DNA of 64,000 bases from Pachypanchax playfairii (GCA_006937955.1 SSNP01000008.1:7326576-7390575); one strand, 5' to 3'; shown: positions 22,866 through 37,600, counted from the stretch's first letter. Notes: generated by a model from the sequence alone, not told the origin. Numbers and translations: made by a program.

Positions 22866-25200
22866 CCTGTGAGTTAATCAGTGCTTCTTCGTCTTTAACC
22901 TCACGGAAAACATTCCCCCCTAAAGGCGCCGATATGTCCAGGTATCTAACGTGTTTGACGCAGGTGTGCGCGCCATCGGGCGCTGCTGCTGCTCGGCTGC
23001 TCTGGGACCAGCAGGCCAGAGATGTTGGAGGCTGGACCGTCACATCTATAACCTTCTGTTCAGACCCACATGTGGATCTGATGGAGACACATCGCGTCTG
23101 GTCTGAAATGCAAACACCCCCATCAGCGCGCATCAAGCGCGTTTCCTGTCTTCACTGTGTGTCTTCATCCACCTTTAGGAGAAAGATCTCTAACCACGCG
23201 CTTCCCAAACGGAAGAAACGGGACCTTTTGTCTGTGTTTTACATTGATAGATTTACGCATGATTAACGTGTTTTCTGGTATAAAATTAGTTTATTTAAAT
23301 CGGATTTTTGAATTTGTCATTCTCGGTCAAAAACTAGCTACTACTAATAAATTGTATGTTTTTTCTGAATAAAGATACAACGAAGAATTTTACACAACAA
23401 CAGCAAAAATCTAAAGTCATTCACTTCGTAATTATTTGTCTCGACGCATTAGTGGGGTTAGGGAGGTAGCTACTGAAACCTGGACGCTCCAGATGTTCTA
23501 TGGCCTATTGAATTACAGGCAGGGATTGTTAATGTGACATATTGTATTTGTGTGGAGTCACAGAGCCAAGAGTCTCATGAAGAAACCTTTGAACGGCTTT
23601 CGTTCAAAACAACTTAAACTCGTGGATTATATGAATATCCTTCAGAGGACGGGATTGAACCGGACAGTGATCAATAACTAAAATCCCTTGCTTTTATTTC
23701 TCGTGAGTTTGGGACAGATAAACCTCTTGAACTACCCTCAGCAGGTGAAACCCGACAAGCGCAATTAAATCTCACGCGCAACATTTGCGCATCTTTTGGG
23801 GATATTATTGTTTTTTTAGTTGGAAGTGAAAATGCGTTAAAATATGATTTTAAATTCTAAAACTTTTTTTTCAAATATCAGCAGACCTCAGAGATGATTT
23901 ATTTAGCACGATTTTAATTATCACGTCGGAAATAAGATCAGCTCCTCGCGCACAGATTTGGAAAAATAAAATAAAATAAACCAAAAAGCTTGAAATGGTT
24001 GTAGAGTTGAATATCACGCGCTCCTGTTTCGTTGTAAATGATTTTACAGACCTCGTATTAGAGAAGAGAACGAAAGAAGAGAACCCTGATAGTCAGATGA
24101 ATATCTTGACTTTCTGAAAACTTTTTAAAAAACACTTTTCTCATGTGGATACTCATTTCCAAAATAATCCAAACACACGTGGCGATTGAAACAATCACAG
24201 AAAATGACAAAACACACGCGAGTATCTTGGAGTTTCACTTTGGTGCATTTGTAGGTTGCATCTAATTTAGACGTGACCTGCTGGACTTGGATTTACTTAT
24301 CGTCTCGTTTTGACTTCATTTTTTTTTTCAGAAAAGGATGCGCGTAAAAATTTCCTAAAGCGTTTTTCTCTCTAAAGCTGTCAGTTACACACACACACAC
24401 ACTCGCACACACACGCACGCACGCACGCACGAGCATCTCAGGACACACTATGAAGTCATGTGATGCCACGTGTTTCAGATATATGGCAACATATCCAAAT
24501 ATCACCGAACACACTGTTCTGGGGTTGAAATAAGATTTACTCGCATTGTGGACTGAGAAACGTCCCAAATCAGCTGCTGAATAAGCTGAAAATCAACATT
24601 TTGACATGAGAGGTGGTCTCAGTTTGAATTTTCGTGTTCTAACTCTCTTGACAGATGTGTTTCAGAAAACACTTGTTTTTTTTTTTAGAATTCCATGTTT
24701 TGTAGCTATGAATGTGTTGATTTTATTTATAATGAAATCGGTTTTGTTCACAATAAAAATGAAAAAAAAAAAACTTTTCAGCATTAAACTCTCAATATTA
24801 TTTGGAGTTCTGGATGTTGCTATTAGCCTACATAATCGATTCTGCTATTCAGCTCGTTTTGTATTTTCAATATTTTGGCTTCTTCACAAGATGGTTTTAA
24901 AATTTAATAAATTGCATATTTGACAGTAAAACATCTTTAAAATAACGAACTATTTGTTTTTTATGTTTCTAAAGTAACATATCAATGCTCAGTTCATGGC
25001 AATAAGAACAAATATTGCCTGTTATGATCCACCTGTATTCTTAGGCTTGTCTGTCACAATGTTTAAGGATGGACTTTCTTATTTTATTCTGTAATTATAA
25101 ACTCATACTACGTTTAAAAATTAAGCTGAGTCAAACTATAGTGTATTAAAGATTAAAATATTAAAGTAAACCAAAACTGCATCTCAGCACTGAACACACA
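22866..25200. other. Intergenic between nkx3-2 and rab28, no gene recognised
   Basis: Mostly AT-rich unique sequence. A CA/CGCA microsatellite lies at 24389-24432. No ORF shows a recognisable domain. The 22,900-23,250 part is more GC-rich and could be regulatory. Confidence 0.5.
24389..24432. repeat. (CA)n/(GCAC)n microsatellite
   Basis: An AC tract changes into CGCA/GCAC repeats, read directly from the sequence. Confidence 0.9.
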
Positions 25201-25248
25201 TCTGATAGCTTCTTTTTTTTCCCCTGCACCCCATAGTAGTTCGCGTTT

Positions 25249-25262
25249 GTTACCATAGCAAC
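25249..25262 (+). promoter_or_regulatory. rab28: RFX X-box in the rab28 promoter
   Basis: GTTACCATAGCAAC is a perfect match to the bipartite X-box GTNRCC-N2-RGYAAC. It lies 352 bp upstream of the rab28 start codon. RFX factors drive ciliary genes through this site, and RAB28 is a known ciliary/photoreceptor GTPase. An ETS-type CTTCCGG follows at 25298-25304. Confidence 0.65.
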
Positions 25263-25497
25263 GGCTGCGCGTCACACAGGACTCGCTAGTGATTTAGCTT
25301 CCGGTTCTGATCGTTCCCTGCGAAAACAAAGAACTTTATAGAGATATAGAGCATATTTACCGGTTGACACGCGGAGTCATGAGTTCGAGCACATCTTTAT
25401 GGTAGCTGTTATTCCGTATTAAAGAAAGAAAGAAAAATAAAGAACAACGTCGAGGCAGCAGTTCGTGTGACGCAAAGCGGAGCAGCTACAGACAGTC

Positions 25498-25527
25498 AAA
25501 ATGGCGTCTGTTCTAAGCCATTTGTGA
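25498..25527 (+). promoter_or_regulatory. rab28: AAAATGGCG: YY1-type element or 8-codon upstream ORF
   Basis: AAAATGGCG fits the YY1 element found just downstream of many housekeeping start sites. If transcribed, the ATG at 25501 opens an eight-codon ORF ending TGA at 25527, 87 bp before the rab28 ATG. Another eight-codon ORF starts at 25379. Confidence 0.4.
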
Positions 25528-25613
25528 ACACTTTGATAACGTTTTTCCATACCTAGCAGCCTGTGACTGGTACCATCGGTTCGGTTTCAAACGGTAGGAG
25601 CACAGTCAACGTC

Positions 25614-28600
25614 ATGTCGGACTCGGAGGATGACAGCCAGGACAAGCAGCTTAAAATTGCGGTGATTGGTGACGGAGCGTGTGGGAAGGTGAGTCCGTCG
25701 CAGAAACTGAAAATTTACCCAAAGAGCTGTGCTGGAGATGAGGCTGGACGTTCTGCTGTCTAATCTGTATTCAAACTGCGTGTTTTCTCTATAAACGAGT
25801 GTCTAAATAAACATTTAGCTCCTGCTGACGCTGCACGAGCCTCCTGGTCACCATGGCGACCGACGCTAATGCAGCTAAACCAGCTAAAACAACACAGCTA
25901 ACGCAACAACACAGAGTAATAACGGGACAAAACAGCAACACAGAGTAGCCTAATATCGGGACAAAACAATAACAACAACACAGAGTAATAACAGGACAAA
26001 GCAAAATCTAAATAGCTGTTTTCTGAAATATGAAGAGATACATTTGTGTGTTCTTGTGTTTTTTCTAGACATGCATTTTCTTTTCTCTAACTAGTTTTTA
26101 AAGCAGCGATAGATGATCAGTAATTTCCTCAATAAATCATTCAGGTTGATTGGTAACTCAACGTGACATCTCTAACTATATTATCTTTGGCAGATTACAT
26201 AACATTGTGTAAAAGCCTTGAGTTATATTTTATTTCAGCTTTTAATAAGTCAGCACTTTTTAAAAGGGATTTTGAGAGAAATTATTTTAGGGTTTCTGGA
26301 GACCTTCCTGCTGTTAGTATTTGGAATACTAGCAAAACAAACAAAAAAACAAAATTGTGTGACATGTGGTGTAGCCATTTAGTATGCAAGATGCAGCAAC
26401 AGCTTGACCCCTTGTTTATCTTACTTTTACTCTAGCAAAGTAACTTTTTATGAAATAAATAAATGTCACTGTGTGATCGCTGAAAATAAACTGCTCATTT
26501 TAGCAGCAATTAAATACCGAAACTGTGAAATGAGACCAATTTAATATGAGAAAGTCTGTCAAGATAAATGATTTTATGTGCTTTTTTATAAGGAACTGCA
26601 GGGTCTCCAAAACCCATAATGTGTATTTAAATGTTATATTCTATGCAATAGAAACAATTCAAAGTTTCTAAAAGAACAACAATAAAGCAATCTGTAAAGG
26701 CAACTGGAGGCAGTAAACAATTTAGCAAAGGGGCCATATTCTTCCCCCCAAAATAATAGTTTTACTTGAATTTCAGGAAAAACAGTAACTTTGAAAAATG
26801 TGTTATTTTTAAGTGTCTTTTTTAAAAGTTTATTCACAGTTCTAATTTTAATCTGTCTCATGTATCACATAGTGAATTTGAATCTGAGATAAGTCTGTTG
26901 TTCTAAACCGATTAATGCATGTGCATGTGCACCTCAGCTTTGCTGTAGGCTCATGCCTGGTGTTTTACTGTGTAAAGGAACTGATTTCTGTCTGTATGAA
27001 CTGATAAAAAACAAGCATTTTAGGGCCTTGGTACCCAAATGAAACAGACATTTAAAGAAATTCAGTTTAAGTCTGTTAATTTTTTTTAAATTGCAGTCTT
27101 ATTATCCCTAAAAGCTGTTGCTTGTTCTCACTGAGCTAAAATCTAATATAGTGCAACATTTCATAAAGGATTACTCTTGATAAAGACTGCAGTTTGCATA
27201 GGTTCTTGCAACTGGTTGGTATCTGCATTTCCTGGTGTATACATTTGCAAACCCCACGTGCATTTGGCTCCAGAGCAGCCTCATTTAAGAAAATGGTGTG
27301 TAGAGGGCACATGTGGGAAATGATGATGTTTTTTTCAATGAATAACCTACAGTAAGACTTGGAAGAGAGTCATACACATTATTAGATCAGCGTCTGAGCC
27401 AAGAACAAAAACAGCTTTTATCAGAACATTTCTGTGCTAAATCTACATGTACTTACTTCTACAAAACTACACAGAGTTATTATTATTTTTATTATATAAG
27501 TGTGTTGAGGAATACCAGCATTGACAACAGAGTAATCATTTCTCTTCATGCCAAACAGTAATTTTCAGTAAAGCAGGCAGTTGTTGAATCCCAGACTGAC
27601 TGGGATTTGAGAAGGATGTCAAGTGCTTCTCGGGAATGCATCCCTTTTGGTAACTAATCTCTTCTTCTCTTGGAGAGAGAAAACAAATGTTGCAGCTGAG
27701 ACCGAATGAGAAAAATGAATGTTCTCATTCTGGAAAGTTGACATTTTCTTTTGAGACTTGCTGTAAGTGTGTGTTTGTAGGACACACACACAGGACGCAG
27801 TTCCCAGTAGATACGCAACATTAATAACCTTCCTCACACTGCTGCCAGGTGTCAGCTCGTCTCTGTCTGAATGACTTACCTGCTTGTCTGTTTTGGACAG
27901 AAAACAGGAGCCCTGCCCCCCATTTTGACTCGGCACCACTGACTGACATCTTGAATGCTGTTTCCCCCCTTATTAATGTCAATTTGCTGAGCAAATTGCA
28001 ATCGGATCAGTTTTTCTTGGACAGCCTTTTCAGTGGTATTTTTGCTTGCGGTTGGTTGTCCATTCAGAATATAGGGACATGTGGGGAGGCTTGTCCACCT
28101 GAGCGAGATGTTTTTAAAATATGGACTCTCACATTTAGCCAGGCTCTTAAGACGCTGGGCTGAGCTCACACACTGGTCCATTTTTCAACCTGAGTTAGAA
28201 GCCTCTCAGTTTTTCCTCAATATTTGCCTCTCTGTGACCCATAGGACAAGAAGGAGCTTTAGGTGCAGCCCCTTTAAAATAATTAATACCAAGTAAAAGT
28301 CCTTCTCAGATAACTATTATGTCTGATAAACACTAAAAACTCCAGTTTTGACACAAAGTTGTGAAAATGCCACTCAGATAAGTTGCATCACATGGTCACT
28401 CTAAGTGTACCATGTGTTTTTTTTCACTGTTTCTTCTTTCAGTCAAACTTTCCTCATTTCCCGGCACTGGTATCACTGGTGACCCTGTGCTGTTCTGTGT
28501 TGGAGTGTCAAGATTACGCCAGCTATTACATTTACTGGTAACTTCTAGTTGTGCTGTGGAAAAAAGGATGCGAGCCAAACTACTAGAATGCCAAAACAAA

Positions 28601-31600
28601 TGGCCAGCGAGGCCAATGCGAGCATGTGGAATACATTTTTGCTGTCCAGCCTTGTTAGTTTTATGTTGTCAGTGATTGTTTGGGCTGCTTAAATAGCTGA
28701 TTTTCTCCTTGTTGCATCAGTCACCTCTAGTAATTGCTCAGTCACTCTTGAGGCTGCAACATGTTCTGCAATCTGAGATGAAAAAAGATTTAATAAACTT
28801 TAATGAATTAGGTGAGTAGGCTTTTCTTTTTTTGACCTTCAAGCAAAATACATTTGCAAACTCAAAATTGACTAAACTTTAAGACATCTTGCTAAAAAAA
28901 TGAGCATGTCAAGAAAACCAAACTTTATTTTGTTATTTTATTTTGGTTAAAAGATTTGGTTAAACCACGACAAAGAGTTCTCCTATTTACACTGTAACTC
29001 ACTGTGTCTTTCCTGAGTAACTTGAATGAAGTCCTATTACATGTGAAGCACGATTTGAGTTAATCAAAACCATTTGAGCATGAAATAAGGCAGATAAGTG
29101 AAAGCTTAGTGGATTGAAGGACAAATTTTAGTTTTAAACCCGTAAAAAACCCACAGAGACTGTCAAACATCACATTAAAATGCATTAACAGCCACAAATA
29201 AACACTCAGGAAATCCCATTGCTTCACTTCTCTGTTGTGTTTTTAGAAGCACGCCGCTCTATAGATAGCTAATAGACATTTCAAACTTTTTTCTTAAACT
29301 CATCCATCAAAATGAAGCAGAGTTGGCATGTCCTGACTGTGCTGTGAATTCCCATGGATTTTAGGAGAGCCCCTAGCGTACTCGTTTTTTCCTCTTCAGT
29401 GACAGTGATGGAAGTTTTCTAATTTGTGGCAATTATTAGGTCTGAGACGTGACACATAGCCCGACACCTGTTTTTGTAATTCACGTTGATTTGCAGTGTC
29501 ACTCCCATGACTGAGCAGTGAGATGACAGACGAGGGAGACAATTACATCAGCAGCCCTTCCACTCAGTCACTGAGTTTTAGAAGGATTTGAATGATGAAA
29601 CTTGGTGTCCTGCAGCACATACATCAAGGTTATGTTTCCTATTAATTATGTGCATGCGCTTGTGGAAAACTGAAACAGAACTGTTGTGGTAAGATTAATT
29701 AGAAAATGCATTCATATTGCCATTTTTTGCAGCATAAATAAAATAAAAAGTTTTTTTTTCTTCTTCTTTTTTTGGACTTCTGCTCACCAACATATCACCT
29801 TCTCAGGAAGTTCTTTGATGTTTTGTATATTTTCTCTGGAAGGTGTTTTACAGCATCTTGAATTTCACGCTGGTTGGTGTACATATTACATTTAACAAAT
29901 GCACTAAATAAATACTTTTCTTCTGTTTAAAAAAGTAATGCTTACATTTAAATCTGTTATTTTTAGTCCACTTAGTCCAGAGATATCTGGTCCTCATTCT
30001 CCACCTCTTTCCTTTTGTCTTTCTGTTTCAGACATCACTCGCCACTAGATTTGCACAGGAGGCTTTTGGGAAGCAGTATAAACAAACCATCGGCCTGGAT
30101 TTCTTTCTGAAGAGAATAAGCCTTCCAGGTGAGACACCTTTATAATCTTTAGGGAACGCTTGCTCGTTCTGAGACACTGCACAGATGTGTGTCGCACAAC
30201 CACGGATCACCAGACTTGATTCCTATTGAAGGCATAAAAATATGCTCTTTTTAGAAAAAGTATTTAGTCTGGGGATTTTGTGCTTTACATCATTAGAACA
30301 TTAGTAGCAAAATCCATCTACCAGAGGCCTGATCACTTTTAGTTTCTGCCATGTATTTATTTTTAGAATTTAGTTTTCTTTTTTTAATTGAAGGCAGAGT
30401 TTTTCCTTGACACGAGAGCTGAATGTGACTTTTCTGGTTGCTCCTCATTGTAGAGGGTCTGCCACTTCTCAGGCTTATTCACTCTGAAAGTTCTTCTCTC
30501 TTGAGCAAACAGAACACAGTTTTTTTGTCTATACAAGGCCAATGGTCAAGTTATGCTTAAATGATGGGCCTTGCTTCTGGGAAAACAGTGCAGCTTAATA
30601 CTTTAACATTTTATTTCCATGTTGCTGGTCTATATATGTTCATCTGATCTTTGTTCTGCAAAACATTAAAATATGTTCCCGATTTGTTTTACTGATGCTA
30701 GAAAAAAAGGTGCACTCTGTCTCATTCTTAAAACTATAAACTAGATATTTATTAACTTATGCTATATTTAGAGAAAACGCTCTATTATAAGTTCCAACCA
30801 TCTGAAATGGGGACTTTTAGCATTTTGAATATTATTTTTCAAGCTCAACCAAAACTTAAGCTCCAAAAATCTGCAATGTGGCTCCATTCTTTCATTACTA
30901 ATAAAACAACATTAAGCAAGGGCAAATTGAGTGCTAAAAGTAAAAGTTATGCTGATTTGTGAGTTGGCTAAGAGATTCTATTTTGATTTTGTGTCCATTT
31001 CAGCTCATGAGACTTAGGAGAAATAAACCCCCAAAAATGTTGTGGTGGAGTCAGGATGAAAAGAGCCAACTATAAGCACAGGCTGGGCTAAACTCCTTAA
31101 TATGAACCTGAATAAATGCCGTTAATCGTTTAACTTTGCTCTCCATTAACTTTCTTGCTTGGAATAGCTTGTGATCTCTTCAGCGGTAAACTGTAACATT
31201 TATTTAAATATGGATTACATCTGTCTGTATTACTTGGGCAGCAACAAAGCTGGATTCAATACACGAGTTGTTAAATAGCCCATTTTCTGGGAAATTGGGT
31301 GTTGATGAGCTGATGAAGAGGAGGGTGGCTCTTCGACCTGGGTGGTCCCGAACTTTGTTAGGACCCCCACTCGGCCTTGTATTGGAGGGGTTGTGTGGGT
31401 CTCTATGGGGCTGTACGGGTCTTTTCAGCAGGGGGGAGAGTAGCCTATAGCCAGAGCTGGCCCCTCTCACCATGAAGGCCCAGCTTGTCAAACTTAATGT
31501 ACATTTTCCAATGCAGGCGGAGGTGAGGCGAGGCCGACTGGCACACAACAACCTCCTCTGTGTGTGCTTTTTATAACAATACCTCTTCCAGATGTCCCTG

Positions 31601-34600
31601 CCAAACCCATGAAGCACAGGCAGCGGAGGGGATTGAGGTGAAATCTATTTGATAAGTTCTGTCAAACTTTTTGGAGTTTTTGGTCTGCCTCAACATCACG
31701 TCACTTCTGTAGGACAATTATACTATCATGCTGTTATAAAGACTTAAGCATTAATTTTAAGGTTTGTCGGTCTCGATCACGATTGTATATTTACTTTTTG
31801 CAATGCATAACTTGTGATGTGCCAGCACTCTTGAGTCAGCGTATTTTTTTTAGACACAAATAAAGCTTAGGTCTGAGCACAGTAGATGAGTAAGGATGGA
31901 TCTTTATGACACCAAGATGACATTGTTCATTGCCTCCCCAGTGTAACCTGATGTTCACAGTGTATAGTCTAGATGTAGTGACTGTGAATTCTGCTGCTTC
32001 CTTTCCTCGCTTGTGAATGTGAACTTATGAAGGGGTTGAGTCGTCCAGCCATGTCCACAGCACACGCACCGGTCCCCATCGGAGCAGAAGCCCAGCTCAG
32101 GGCCTTCGTCATAACATCATAAACTCCTTGCTGTCTGGTCTACCCTCCTCCCCTTTTTAGTTTTTTGATCTCTCTTTTTATTCTTCAGAGGAAGAGAATA
32201 TTTCTTTGGATTTGGTTTTTGTCCAACTTGTTCTTTTTTCCACAGGACACAGCACAACAGTCTTATTTAAAGTTTTATTTTTGTGATAATAACAGTACTG
32301 AATTTTTCTGACTTTATTTGCAGTGCATGGCACAGTTCAAACAGCATTTCCTTAACTAAACAGTCATTCTCTTACAGCTATTGAGAACGTGAATATTTTC
32401 AGTGCAAGAATACATATTCAGCTCCCTCGATCTCTCGGCTCGATATTTTTGGATGTGAGCAGCATGTGAGCTGCCAGTTTATGAGCCTCTAGCCTGAAAG
32501 ATTAATTACTGATTTATTATTTTCATTACATGGATCAGAAATTTAGATTTTATTATAATAAAATAAATTAGTGAGGTCACCCAAAGTTCAGGTTCTGGTT
32601 ACAGCTTTTTGTTTCTTGTAATTTCCACATGATTTTTTACTTTTGGATTAAAAAATCCCGAATCAAAACCCACAGATTGCTGTCGTATCTCTTTTATCCT
32701 TGTTTTATCTTTCTAAATGTTTAACAGACAAAAACATTGAAACAAATATGTAAAATGTAAGAGCAGATGCCCTAATTTTGTATATGTTCTTCAATACAGG
32801 CAACTTGAATGTAACCCTGCAAGTCTGGGACATCGGAGGCCAAACACTAGGAGGAAAAATGCTGGATAAATATGTATACGGAGCTCATGTAAGAACACAC
32901 ACATCAACACACAACACACACTCATCAGTTACTTCTTTTTATTGTGCTTATAAACATGCAGGTTACACGATGGTTTGTATAGTTTGTGCAGCTTTTGGGA
33001 GGAAAATAAATCTACATGTAGATATATAAACACAATAATCATATGTACACTAACTCTCACAGTGAGTCATTTACAATAAGAAGAAGAAGTGTAGGTTTCC
33101 TGTCCTGGTTTAGCCATGTGTTGCTGGCTCTCCTTATGCTTGTTATTACAGCCTCTGCAGCTTCATTCAGATCCTGTATTTTCCCTTCTCTTGTTCCAAA
33201 TCACAATAAACTATTTGGATTAAATGTGAGAGTCACAGTTTCAGAGAGATAGAAAAATAAATAGGATTTTAGCTTTTTACAGAGTTGTTGGACCTTAAAC
33301 GTTTGTGTCAAAGTGAACATATCCTAGTAAAATAGAATACTGTGACTGATGGAATTATTTAGAAATACCTTTTACAAGTCATTCTGTATTACATCTATCT
33401 GATTTGCTGTTTTTTAATTTACTTCTTGTCACGCATCAATGCTAAATTACCACACTCTCTTAGTGGCTTTTCTCATCAGCGTTGCATAGAAATTGTAACA
33501 CCTATTGTTCAGCTCTGGGCATCCTGTAATCGATCATGGCTGCTCAGAGAGGCTCAGAGTAATTGTCAGAGGCGTAGGCTGTCGTCACCATCCTTCCATG
33601 TTGTGACAGTGCGTGTCGGTTGAACAAAAAGCAGCAGAATGCTTTTCAGTCATGTTGCATCATGCAGTAAAAGAAGAGCTGTTTTCTTTGGCTCTCGCTC
33701 GTTTCCAGCTCTTTAGAAAAAGTAAAAGTTGTGGCACTAATAAAGATGGCTGAGTTCCACTCGTGTTATTTGTCTTTTTAGGACAGCAGTTCTTGTATCT
33801 GTTTGCTTAGTGATTCACTTATGTGTTTACTCAGTCACCTCCTGGTTCTTCTGACAATGTAATGGCTTACTGAAAGAGGAGAAAAACTCAGCCTTCATTC
33901 ATAAACTCAGACAGTCGATAACCAAGTCCGACCTCTGTTCTGTGATGAATACATATTATAAATAGTACAAAGATAATTATTTAGGTTCCCATCATTGGTT
34001 TGTTTTATACTGAATAAACTTGAACAAGCAAAACTGTACTAAAATGACATTTGAATGAAAATTGCTGAAGTCTGTCCTCATCAGCACGAGTCTTCCTGAA
34101 TGTAAGAAGAGAAGCAGCGCCACCTACTGTTCCATTTTATTTACCTATTAGTAAGACGTCTGAGTCACTTGAGGTGAAAAACGAATAACTTGCTTTATGT
34201 ATACATCCCTTATCTACCAGCATACAAATGATCATGAAAGGTGCTCGAATGAAAGAATGATAATGTTTGTTTTTCAGGGTGTTCTACTTGTTTATGATAT
34301 AACCAACTTCCAGAGCTTTGAGAATCTAGAAGATTGGTTTAACATGGTGAAGAAAGCCAACGAGGAATCGGATGTTCAGCCAGTTGTCTTCCTGGTAGGC
34401 AACAAAAGTGAGTATAAAATGAACAACTATTAGAAATAAGCTGTACTCTGTCATATTTGTGCCTAACAAAAAACTGTGGATGAGGTCGTTTTAATTAGAC
34501 TCAGACTCTCTGGGTGGATTTGATTCTGATGAATTTTTTTGGATGTGTGTTTGTAAGAAAACCCATGTTCTGTGGTAACAGACATGTTTGTTGGAGCGCT

Positions 34601-37600
34601 GGATAACTGATTGGTGTGATAAGAAAGTTTTAAAGCAGTGGGAATGCTGATGTTTGTGAACTCATGGGAGTGACTGACTATGATTTAATATCCTTGGGCC
34701 AACGAGCCCAGGTTACTGCTTATCTACAGGCCTTTCCCTCCCAGTTGGTACCCGTCTGTTCGACCTCAACCCCCCCCACCCCACCCAATTCTCAGCCTGG
34801 TCTGCTGTCCCACATAGTTGGCTAAGGTGAGGAGCTCGACGTTAACCAGATGATTCTCATCCTATCAGTCTGCACCCATCCCCCTATAAAGACCAATAAT
34901 GAAGACTCTTTTAAACATCTCTGACTGATGTGGAGTCATGGCTGCTGCGGTGTTATTGTAAAGTAAGGCGTCAGTGTGTGTGTAATGGTGACGGTCCACC
35001 TTCCTGAGTTGTGATGGACGGTCAACAGAATGGTGCCGGCACACAGGAAGCTCCCACTAATGTTACTCAAAGGGAACATAGGTCATGCTTTAATATGGCT
35101 GTCTAGAGCAGATTCTCTTGTCTTCACATCCATTGCAACTTCTGATGCTTTGGCTTAAATGCAGGGCGCCTCTGTATTTAGGCTGGGTTTTAGTTGTGTG
35201 GGTAAGTATTGTAATATTTAAGTAGTGTTCATCCTTCTGTCAGGTCCTCCACCTCCCACAGCCCTTTGATTCCACTTGCATGTCTTCCTCTTCATCCAAT
35301 TGCTACATTGTCTATATGTGATTCCTCTGGGTCTTACAGACATGATACATGATGCCCCACTGGGAGCAACTGAGTATCTTGTAGGACTTTATGAATCCCT
35401 CAAGCCTTCCACGGACCAGAGTGTTCCAGAAATTGTAAACAGAGAAAGATGTAGTAACTTAATACTACTGTGATCATAATCCCACCAAAATTATTTGTTT
35501 TTTTGATATAATAATAATTTGTTTCAAATTTTACCTCCCAACTCTGCTGTCTTAGTAGCTTTTGGTTATAAAAAAAATCAAGATGGTGGAAGCCTGAATC
35601 CAAACTAAATCCTTCTGAACAGTAAATTCTGCGGAAAAACATCTTTGTCCTTCTTTTCTCAAAACATGTTAGTCTGGAAGTCGAGCTTGAAACCTCAATA
35701 CTTACATTTAGTTTTACATGTTTGAGTTTTTTTGTGCCCTTTCCTCCATATTCAGTACTTGACAAGCATTACTAATGGAGTGAGTAAATGAATACTCAGC
35801 ATTCTTTTTCAAGTTTAGATTTCAAATTGTTCCCATGATATTGCACTAACAGAGGCAACATATTTGGGACAACTGAAATAGAAATACAGATAAAACAAGG
35901 ATCTAAAAAAAGCAGCTCAGATTTATGTCTGTGAGGTTTGTATTAAGGGGGATTCCACTGAGATAAACTCAAGGTGAACATTCAGTCTTAATGTTACGCA
36001 CTGTGGCTCATTTTTGCAGACTTATAGATATTTTTTCGGTTCTATAAGACCTATAAAACTTGACTCTGGCTTATTGACAGACTTTTAGTTTGAATATCAA
36101 GAATGACTCCCTGTTTACCATCTAGTTTAATTGGAACACTGTTTTCTTTACCCTGTGTATGGTAATTGAGCCTTTGGACTTGAAGAGTTCATTAATGATG
36201 CTGTCCCCTCCTTTACTTTCCTTGGCCTGTCTGCCCCCCCGTGCCATGTCACTGCTGGGGAACAGTCTTTCCATTCTTTGGCTTGCATGGCCGGTTAGGG
36301 TTAAGTGTGCTTGTTAAGCACAAGTATGCTGCACACCCTTGCCCTCTACATACTGGCCAGAGCCTTGTGTTAAATAATGGCACCTCTTGTAACAATTTAG
36401 AGAGGAAGCCAATGAAATGTTTTATTAAGGGCAAACATCTGTACACACCATTATTTATGCACTCTCACACACGATCTCTAATAGAAACATGCCCATAGGT
36501 TAAATGACACTCTTATGAATTTTCTGGGAACACATGGGTAATGGAAGAATGTTGAGCTCTTAGTCTGTCTAAACACACTACAACTGTGCTTACAGTGCAG
36601 CCTGGTGTATGGAACACAAGATTTTCAACAAGGTTGTGCATGTGCAGTCATCCCTCTTTACCACACAGTGCTGCATTTTTAATGGAGTATTAAGTGCAGT
36701 GTGTTTTAAAGACGCTCAGAATGATAAATTCTTTTGCTCTGTCCTTCAGCTGCATTTAATCTTGGCTGTTACAAACTTTGAATCTAAAATTGAAAACTGA
36801 TATTGTGACACACCGGTAGCTGTTCAGATTCATTGTTTGTATCTTTTTAACATCAATGTTTTAGTGATTCAACTTCATTTTTTGTCCACATTTGAATTAC
36901 AGTTACATGGAACCTGTTGACAAGACTAAGTTAATGTAACAAATCTTTTTTGAGTAGATGCTGTATATCAAATCAATTTGTTTTCATTAAGTGGTGATCA
37001 CAGGACTCCAGTTTATTCCCTCTGCATCACCATTCCCACTGCCAGGGCTCGATTTTCCCTCAGGAACTCTGAAGCATCCATCATGGATTTGTACAGCCCT
37101 TATTTGGGTGACTTAAATGGGTTCAGTTCTCTTAACCCCTCCTCATTACTCATGGGCTTTTGCTCTGTGGTTCTACCACTATTTGCTGATGATTCACTCA
37201 GGCCTGCCATGGGAAACATTACCTTCTACAGGGAGATAAGGTCTCTGCATTAAGAGAACTTGTTCACTCTGAATTGACCTGCCTGCCTCTTACTTCTGCT
37301 CTCTTTCTTCACCAAACCACTGCCATTTATTAATCATACTAAGTTTACATTTTCATTCTTTTGCAAACACAAACTCTTTTAATGGCATATTTATACTCCG
37401 TTTTTTGCTTATCTTTCATGTAGAGTAACACGTCTGCTGTAGCTCCTTTACAGTAATGTTTTCATTCACTCTGTCGGGTTTCTGTCGTGTTAAACAACAT
37501 GCATGAGTTTGCTTTCTGCATGCTATAGAAAATCTCACTGCATGCTGTAACCCATTTCACTTCTCTTGCTCCAGAGTTCTATTCAGCCATGTGAAGGGTC

